64,000 nt of DNA, taken from NCBI GenBank assembly GCA_030612705.1, contig JAUWNI010000005.1, positions 1 to 64,000 on the forward strand. Direction: 5' to 3'. Source of the stretch: Phycisphaerae bacterium (GTDB lineage Bacteria; Planctomycetota; Phycisphaerae; UBA1845; Fen-1342). Of the stretch, positions 58,805 to 64,000 are shown one piece after another. The notes beneath the pieces were generated by a model. That model was not told the DNA's origin. It made no database searches and saw only the letters and a program-made list of their open reading frames with translations. The position numbers were made by a program, and so were the translations under genes. Within the stretch, counting starts at the first letter, position 1, and each line of letters starts with the position of its first letter.

Positions 58805-58943
58805 AACGACCCTGCCGCCACCCGCCTATACGAAACCCTCGTCAGCCCAAACCACACTTTAGGCACTACACCCTCAGATACCTGACCCCCTTGAAACCAC
58901 AGAACTTACACACCAGTACCGTCACAAACGTAGTAAACTTACG

Positions 58944-59984
58944 CTAGGGGGTGAGGAATTCGTTCTCGATAAACTTCGCCGCGTTGCTGAAGGCTTCGGC
59001 CGCGTGGGCGAAGTTGACTTCCATTTGTCGAAGGTCCGCCAAATCGCAGGCGCGGGACCGTGTAGCCGTCTTGCCGTGCAGGGGGATCTGTGCCGAGGGG
59101 CCCTTGGCCAGGCTGGCCTCGACTTCCGGGGAGAGCAGATAGTTAATCAGGCGTTTGCCCGCTTCGGGATGGGGGCAGTTTCGTATCAGGGCCAGCGTGT
59201 TCGGCAGCAATAGAGTTCCCATCTGATCATCCGACCCGTCCGGGAAGACGATCGCGACGGGTTTGCCGGCTTCGACCTCGATGATCGCGTCGTCGGTGTC
59301 GGTCAACCCGAACGCCAACCGGCCGGCGGCGACCATCTCCGCGCAAGTCTTGTTGCCCGCGACGATCTGGACGTCGTTTTGTTTGAACGAGTGCAACAAT
59401 TCCCGGGCTTTTTCCTGCCCCAGCAAAGCGAACAGACAAGCGACGTGCGATGCCGTCGTGCCGAAGAGGGGTTTGGCGATGCCGGCGCGGCTTTTCCACT
59501 TAGAGGCGGCCAGGTCGTTGACGGAGGTTGGCATCTCATCGGGCCTGACCAGATCAGTGTTGACGATGATGACGCGGGCACGGGCGGCGAAGCCGTGCCA
59601 GTAGCCGCCAGCATCACGGTAACGCGTGGGGTAATTCTCCGCCTGCGCGGGTTGGCAGGGCTGCAAGAGTCCTTCGTTCTTGAGGCGGAGGGTGTTGAGG
59701 ATTTCGTTGTTCCAGAAAACGTCGCAGCGCGGGCGGTCCGCCTCGGCACGGATACGGTTTACCAGGCCGACGGTCTTGGTCGATTCGGTGTCGTAGACCG
59801 GGCGCACCTTTATGCCGGTTTGCGCGGTGAAGTCAGCCAGAATGGGTTCGGAGAATTGACGGTCGAGAGCCGTGTAGACGACGACTTCGTCCGGGGCCGG
59901 CTCGGTTTGCTGTAGAGCTTGCCGCTCGCAACCAGAGAGAAACGCTAGCAGAGTAACGATTAAAACGCGTGCCCACTGTGTCAT
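58944..59984 (-). CDS. Ferric-type ABC transporter solute-binding lipoprotein
   Basis: 346 residues. A lipoprotein signal (VTLLAFLSGC) and a class of periplasmic binding protein fold: VVVYTALDRQFSEPILADF at the start, then VDVFWNNEILNTLRL-like DVFWNNEI, YWHGFAARARVIIVN (hinge), and LALIRNCPHPEAGKRLINYLLSPEVE near the end. This pattern fits FbpA/FutA-like iron(III)-binding proteins. It lies 27 bases after the permease gene in the other direction of reading order, that is upstream on the minus strand of nothing else; the ATPase is absent from the window, so the assignment is probable rather than sure. Confidence 0.78.
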   Translation of the reverse strand: MTQWARVLIVTLLAFLSGCERQALQQTEPAPDEVVVYTALDRQFSEPILADFTAQTGIKVRPVYDTESTKTVGLVNRIRAEADRPRCDVFWNNEILNTLRLKNEGLLQPCQPAQAENYPTRYRDAGGYWHGFAARARVIIVNTDLVRPDEMPTSVNDLAASKWKSRAGIAKPLFGTTASHVACLFALLGQEKARELLHSFKQNDVQIVAGNKTCAEMVAAGRLAFGLTDTDDAIIEVEAGKPVAIVFPDGSDDQMGTLLLPNTLALIRNCPHPEAGKRLINYLLSPEVEASLAKGPSAQIPLHGKTATRSRACDLADLRQMEVNFAHAAEAFSNAAKFIENEFLTP

Positions 59985-60011
59985 CGGATCAGTCTCCCGT
60001 TGAGGCGGCCG

Positions 60012-61592
60012 CTATGTCGATTGGCGTATCACAGACAGCGCGCGTCTGAGAAGCCAGAGCAGCAGCAGCCAGGGGACCACGATATATGCCACGGAAAGGA
60101 GCGCCAACACGGCCAGGTCGCGGTAGACGCCGAAGTGGATGAGCGTGGCGGCGCGGACGGCGGCGGTCGGCCAGCCGGGCGGGGCCAGCAGGATTGTCGT
60201 GCCGACCTCGCCGAAGCAGAGAATCAGCATAATCAGCCACACAACTACGGCGTGGGTGGCGACGGCGGGCCAATAGACGTGGCGTTGCACGTCGAGCCAG
60301 TTGCAGCCGTCGACGCGCGCGGCCAACTCGTTTTCGACCGGGACGCGTTGGACGGCGGGTAAAAGCAGCAGAATGCCGAAAGGCAGAAAGCGGACGACGT
60401 AGCCGAGAACGATGGACACGGGCGAGTCGTAGAGCCGGCCGGCGAGACCGGGGCGGTTGAGCAAGTCGATCAGGCTGATGCCGGCCACCGGAGCCGGAAG
60501 CGCCAGCAGGAGCACGACGGCGGCGCAGACGAACCAGCGCAAACGACGGGTGCGCAGAGCTCCCCACGCCAACCCGACCGCGAAGAGCACGACGATCGTG
60601 GCACCGGCGGCCGCGCCGAGAGCGGATCGGAGCAATTCCGTTTGCAGGTTGCCGGCCGTGGTGACGAATTGCTGAAATGATTCGATTCGCCTTAGCAACG
60701 AGACGGCGGGCGGTCCCAGCAATGCGAGAATCACAATTAGACAAAGTGGTGCGACAACCCAGCGCCAACGGCCGAGTGAGATTGTTCGCGGGGGCGTGTC
60801 GAAGTGCCAGGGCGAATGCTCGCCGAGCAGCCGATAGCGCACTTGCATCGCCACAAGCATGACCGCAAGCAGGACAAGCACGGGAACGGACGCGATCACG
60901 GGTCCGGCGGCGGAGCCGTGCAGGGCGTATTGGGTGTAAACCTCTTCGGCGAAGGTGCGCACGATGAGGATGTCAGCGATCGAATGGTCGGTGGCAACCA
61001 GCAGAACCACGATCATCCCGATCGTGGCGATGCCCCAACCTGCCTGCGGAATCATGACGCGGAGCAAGACCGAGCCTTCACCGGCGTCGAGCCGGGCCTG
61101 GTCTTCGAGATCCCGGTCGGCGCAGCGGAAGACCGCCGCCAACACGATCACCGCCAGCGGCGCGCAGATCAGCCCGTGCATGACGCCGCACGCGACGGCC
61201 GAGTGAGCGTATTGCCACAGCGGAACCAGGGCGAAGATGAAGACCACGCTGACGTAGACCGGCACGCAGGCGCCGAGGATGGCGGCAACGGCAACGAGTG
61301 TTCGTCCCGGCAGGTCGGTGCGGGCAACTAGAAACCCGAACACCATGCCCAACACGGTCGCGGTCAACAAAGCGATGCCGCAGACGATCAACGTGTTGGT
61401 CAGCAACGTGAGCCAGCGGCGGAGGTCGAACAGAGCATTGAGCTGCGCGGAATCGGAAATGTCGAGCAGGGCAAACAACGCGTGCGCTATCGCGTAGAGT
61501 GGTACGGCGACGACCGCCACCAGGACCAGGAAATGCAGCCCGGCTGCGATTCTCCCCGACAGGTCGCGAATTGAAACGTGATATGAACCCAT
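60012..61592 (-). CDS. ABC transporter permease, FbpB-like
   Basis: 526 residues from MGSYHVSIRD (GTG six bases upstream at 61598 is an alternative). About 12 membrane helices in two BPD-type halves; each half has the EAA-like loop, DLEDQARLDAGEGSVLLRVMIP in the first and RVDGCNWLDVQRHVYWP in the second. This two-half layout is the FbpB/FutB form of ferric permeases. Its stop is 27 bases before the binding-protein start, so permease-then-binding-protein make one operon. No ATPase gene adjoins it in the window. Confidence 0.83.
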   Translation of the reverse strand: MGSYHVSIRDLSGRIAAGLHFLVLVAVVAVPLYAIAHALFALLDISDSAQLNALFDLRRWLTLLTNTLIVCGIALLTATVLGMVFGFLVARTDLPGRTLVAVAAILGACVPVYVSVVFIFALVPLWQYAHSAVACGVMHGLICAPLAVIVLAAVFRCADRDLEDQARLDAGEGSVLLRVMIPQAGWGIATIGMIVVLLVATDHSIADILIVRTFAEEVYTQYALHGSAAGPVIASVPVLVLLAVMLVAMQVRYRLLGEHSPWHFDTPPRTISLGRWRWVVAPLCLIVILALLGPPAVSLLRRIESFQQFVTTAGNLQTELLRSALGAAAGATIVVLFAVGLAWGALRTRRLRWFVCAAVVLLLALPAPVAGISLIDLLNRPGLAGRLYDSPVSIVLGYVVRFLPFGILLLLPAVQRVPVENELAARVDGCNWLDVQRHVYWPAVATHAVVVWLIMLILCFGEVGTTILLAPPGWPTAAVRAATLIHFGVYRDLAVLALLSVAYIVVPWLLLLWLLRRALSVIRQST

Positions 61593-61650
61593 TCGCACGG
61601 CGTTTCGAAGTCAGGATTCCAGAATACTAAAGAGCGACTAACATAACACA

Positions 61651-61835
61651 AAGAGCCGCGGACTTCAGTCCGCGCGGCGCCACGCAGGTTTCAGGGGGTA
61701 TACGACATTTTTGCGGACGCTGTGTAAGCCGGGAAACGTAGCGTCCGCCCCCCGTGGCGGACGTAGAATGTGGAAATCTTTCGCCATCCTACCTCCTCCA
61801 CGGGGGGTGGACGCTACAGGGCCCGCGCCGAAGCC
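61651..61835. repeat. REP palindrome and composite repeat before the C25 gene
   Basis: A REP unit AAGAGCCGCGGACTTCAGTC (61651-61670 onward), then TGTAAGCCGGGAAACGTAGC and CGTAGAATGTGGAAATCTTT (61762-61781), nearly the same as 841-900, followed by GGACGCTACAGGGCCCGCGC. No gene is seen in 61593-61959. Confidence 0.65.
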
Positions 61836-61959
61836 CGCCGGAAGTGTTATGCGCCCATGGGCATGAACTCGTACTAAAAAAGGTTCCATCCGCGAGTCGG
61901 ATTCGGTAGTCTGAGAGGGGAGTGGATGGGGCACCCCCGCGGCTCAGGAGGGCAATATG

Positions 61960-64000
61960 ATGCTCAACACCGTGAAATCGACACGGCCGTTCGGCTTGGT
62001 GTTGGTTGTGACGATGTTGGCGGCGAGTGGTGCCTGGGCGGGTGACTCGTGGGTGCAGATCACGCCCGATGGTATGCTGAGCATTGAAGATGCTACGTCG
62101 GCGGGAGTGCCGCGAGTCGACGTGCTTTGTTACGACGAGGGTGGCCTCCAGGTAAGCATCGACATCCCGGGCGTGGCGTTGCGGCCACGGGAGACGGACG
62201 AGGGGGATTTCGTCGTGGTGACGTGGCACGACGCCGCCCCGTGGGGGGAGATCGGCGCGCCGGCGCTGCCGGTCGTGCGGCGGCTGTTCATCGTCCCGCC
62301 CGCTGCGAGCGTCTCGCTGGTAGCGACGGTTGGCACGGCGACTGTGATCGACTCCGCGACCGTCGGTTATCCGTTGCGGGTCATGCCGCGGCAGGCGCCG
62401 ATTCCGAAGATCGAGGGGGCACGCGAGAACGCACCGTTCGATTTCAACGCGACGGCGTATGCGGTGGATACCGACTATCCCGCGGAGGTGGCGACGATCG
62501 AGGAATTGGGGATCGTGCGCGGGCAACGGCTATTCCTGTTGGAAGTACACCCTGTCGCTTACAACCCGGTCGCGCGGATAATCACGCTGCGTTCGCGGAT
62601 CGAAGTGGACATCGAGTTTGTCGGCGGCAGGGCGGCGTCGGACCTTAATCCCTTGCCGGGGCTGGACCGGGTCGTGCTCAATCCCGATCGCGATGCCGAC
62701 GGGAAACGTGGCGGCGGTAACTACCTGATCGTCACGCCAACCACGTTCGAATCGCAAATCGCGTCATTCGCGGCGCACAAGGTAGCCCTGGGCTTTGACG
62801 TGACGACCTACGTCGCCCCCGGCAGCAGCGCGACCACGATCAAAGACCACATCCAGAGTCTGTGGGGCGGACCGGATTCGCCCGACTACATCCTGCTCGT
62901 CGGCGATACACAGTACATCGAGAGCTGGACCGGCGGCGGTGCCGATAACCCCGCGACCGACCTGCCATATACGTGTATGGACGGTTACAACGACTGGTAT
63001 CCAGACATCGCGATCGGCCGTTTCCCCGTAGACAACGCGAGCGAGCTGACCGCCGTGGTCGATAAGACCGTCTACTTCGACCTCAAGGAGTTCTCCGATC
63101 CGAGCTATCTCAACCGGGCCGTTTACATGGCGTCGGAAGACAACTTCTGGATTACCGAGGGGACGCACAACTGGGTGATCGACAATCACATGACCCCGAA
63201 CGGGGTCACGTCCGACAAGCTGTATTGTCATACCTATGACGCGACCACGCAGCAGGTGCGGGAGGCGTTCAACGGCGGGCGGCTGTATGGCATCTTCAGC
63301 GGTCACGGCGGGACATATGCGTGGGGGGACGGGCCGCCGTTCTCGCAGAGCAACGTGCGGAACCTGACCAACGCGGATATGTACTCTTTCGTGCTGAGTT
63401 TCTCGTGCATCACGGGGACGTACACGGTAGACGAATGTTTCATGGAGACGTGGCTGCTGGTGCCGGACAAGGGGGCGGTGGGAACCTGTGGTGCTTCGGC
63501 GGACAGCTCCTGGACCGGGGACGACGTGCTCGAAAAACGCTGGTTCGACGCGATTTATGACACGGAGGACGGCGTGCCCTCCGAGTTCGGCCCCGTTTTC
63601 AACGAAGCCCGGATGCGTTACCTGGCATTGATGGGCAGCGGATCGACGACCCGGCAGTACTTCGAGATGTACAACCTGATGGGCGACCCCTCGCTGACGG
63701 TGGGACAGGTGATTCCGCCGGCGCTGACGATCGAGCTACCCGACGGCGTACCGGAGGCGATGGAGCCCGGCGTGGCGACGGCGATCACGGTGCGGATCGA
63801 GGACGGGGCCGAGACGTACGTGCCGGGGTCGGGTCTGCTGCACTATCGCTTTGACGGCGGGACTTTCCTAACAGCGGCTTTGACGCCGATCGGCGGCGAG
63901 CTTTACGATGCGATGTTACCGTCGGCGTCGTGCGACCAGACGCCGGAGTTCTTCTTCAGTGCCGCGGGCGACGGCGGAACCGTGGTCTATGAGCCGCTGA
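61960..64000 (+). CDS. Gingipain-like C25 cysteine peptidase, partial
   Basis: At least 680 residues, running off the window. The start MLNTVKSTRPF opens a signal peptide (cut near GAWA) and lies 7 bases after AGGAGGG; an ATG 3 bases earlier is possible. A propeptide-like domain covers about 30-240. The C25 catalytic domain has SGHGG (His449) and SFSCITG (Cys483), spacing 34 as in gingipains, plus NYLIVTPTTFE at its start and NLMGDPSLTV after it, a boundary typical of the family. It is probably a secreted peptidase, with further domains beyond 64000. Confidence 0.85.
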   Translation, partial: MLNTVKSTRPFGLVLVVTMLAASGAWAGDSWVQITPDGMLSIEDATSAGVPRVDVLCYDEGGLQVSIDIPGVALRPRETDEGDFVVVTWHDAAPWGEIGAPALPVVRRLFIVPPAASVSLVATVGTATVIDSATVGYPLRVMPRQAPIPKIEGARENAPFDFNATAYAVDTDYPAEVATIEELGIVRGQRLFLLEVHPVAYNPVARIITLRSRIEVDIEFVGGRAASDLNPLPGLDRVVLNPDRDADGKRGGGNYLIVTPTTFESQIASFAAHKVALGFDVTTYVAPGSSATTIKDHIQSLWGGPDSPDYILLVGDTQYIESWTGGGADNPATDLPYTCMDGYNDWYPDIAIGRFPVDNASELTAVVDKTVYFDLKEFSDPSYLNRAVYMASEDNFWITEGTHNWVIDNHMTPNGVTSDKLYCHTYDATTQQVREAFNGGRLYGIFSGHGGTYAWGDGPPFSQSNVRNLTNADMYSFVLSFSCITGTYTVDECFMETWLLVPDKGAVGTCGASADSSWTGDDVLEKRWFDAIYDTEDGVPSEFGPVFNEARMRYLALMGSGSTTRQYFEMYNLMGDPSLTVGQVIPPALTIELPDGVPEAMEPGVATAITVRIEDGAETYVPGSGLLHYRFDGGTFLTAALTPIGGELYDAMLPSASCDQTPEFFFSAAGDGGTVVYEPL

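Overview
The window looks like a chromosome segment of a high-GC member of the Planctomycetota, probably Phycisphaerae-like. The evidence is dockerin-type tails of the form GDxDGDxDVDLxDLAxLL on secreted proteins, a PEP-CTERM sorting signal, a 'CxNCGYDLRxxxxxCPECG' zinc-ribbon tail, a PQQ/beta-propeller protein, a membrane Ser/Thr kinase with an extracytoplasmic propeller-like region, and many GC-rich palindromic dispersed repeats. No rRNA, tRNA or CRISPR array was recognised. Names rest on motif recognition by eye; no database search was run.

Layout. 0.2-10.8 kb (minus strand): a small unknown protein, def-fmt-rsmB, a geranylgeranyl-reductase-like flavoprotein with an MCE/MlaD-like protein, and dxr-rseP. 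11.4-16.8 kb (plus): a possible ABC exporter operon and a DUF2723-like membrane protein. 17.1-24.4 kb: a PEP-CTERM protein, an MFS transporter, TatA and a 1338-residue dockerin protein. 24.5-30.4 kb: a DUF58/MoxR pair, an alpha/beta hydrolase, a small HTH-like protein with tandem promoter candidates, and hisA. 30.5-38.3 kb: an OmpA-like lipoprotein, a beta-propeller protein, purH, a sigma-70 factor, Maf and LOG. 38.5-40.9 kb: otsB-otsA. 41.2-53.3 kb (minus): one long tightly packed run encoding histidine kinase, receiver, HD-GYP, degenerate GGDEF, STAS, GspE, GspF, PilM, PilN, PilO, a PilP/GspC-like protein and a pseudopilin. 54-64 kb: the Ser/Thr kinase, a dockerin beta-propeller protein, two transposase remnants, a ferric-type ABC binding protein and permease, and the start of a gingipain-like C25 peptidase.

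The most striking feature is the way dispersed repeats have entered coding sequence. purH carries about 900 bp, in frame, between REP-type palindromes. That segment encodes a REP-associated tyrosine transposase (RAYT) domain with its HUH motif and candidate catalytic tyrosine intact, so the predicted PurH is 864 residues instead of roughly 520-560. The same palindrome is scattered through the window, including three tandem 41-bp copies just upstream of purH. The Ser/Thr kinase has three in-frame repeat-derived segments, PilM has one, and the MFS transporter ends inside a 30-bp tandem repeat. At least three elements of 130-210 bp with shared terminal inverted repeats look like non-autonomous transposons.

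The second notable system is the 12-kb run at 41.2-53.3 kb. It joins two-component and cyclic-di-GMP proteins to a type II secretion/type IV pilus-like motor. The GspE N-terminus has two 24-residue MshEN-type motifs separated by exactly five residues, the known c-di-GMP-binding arrangement, which suggests direct control of pseudopilus assembly by c-di-GMP.
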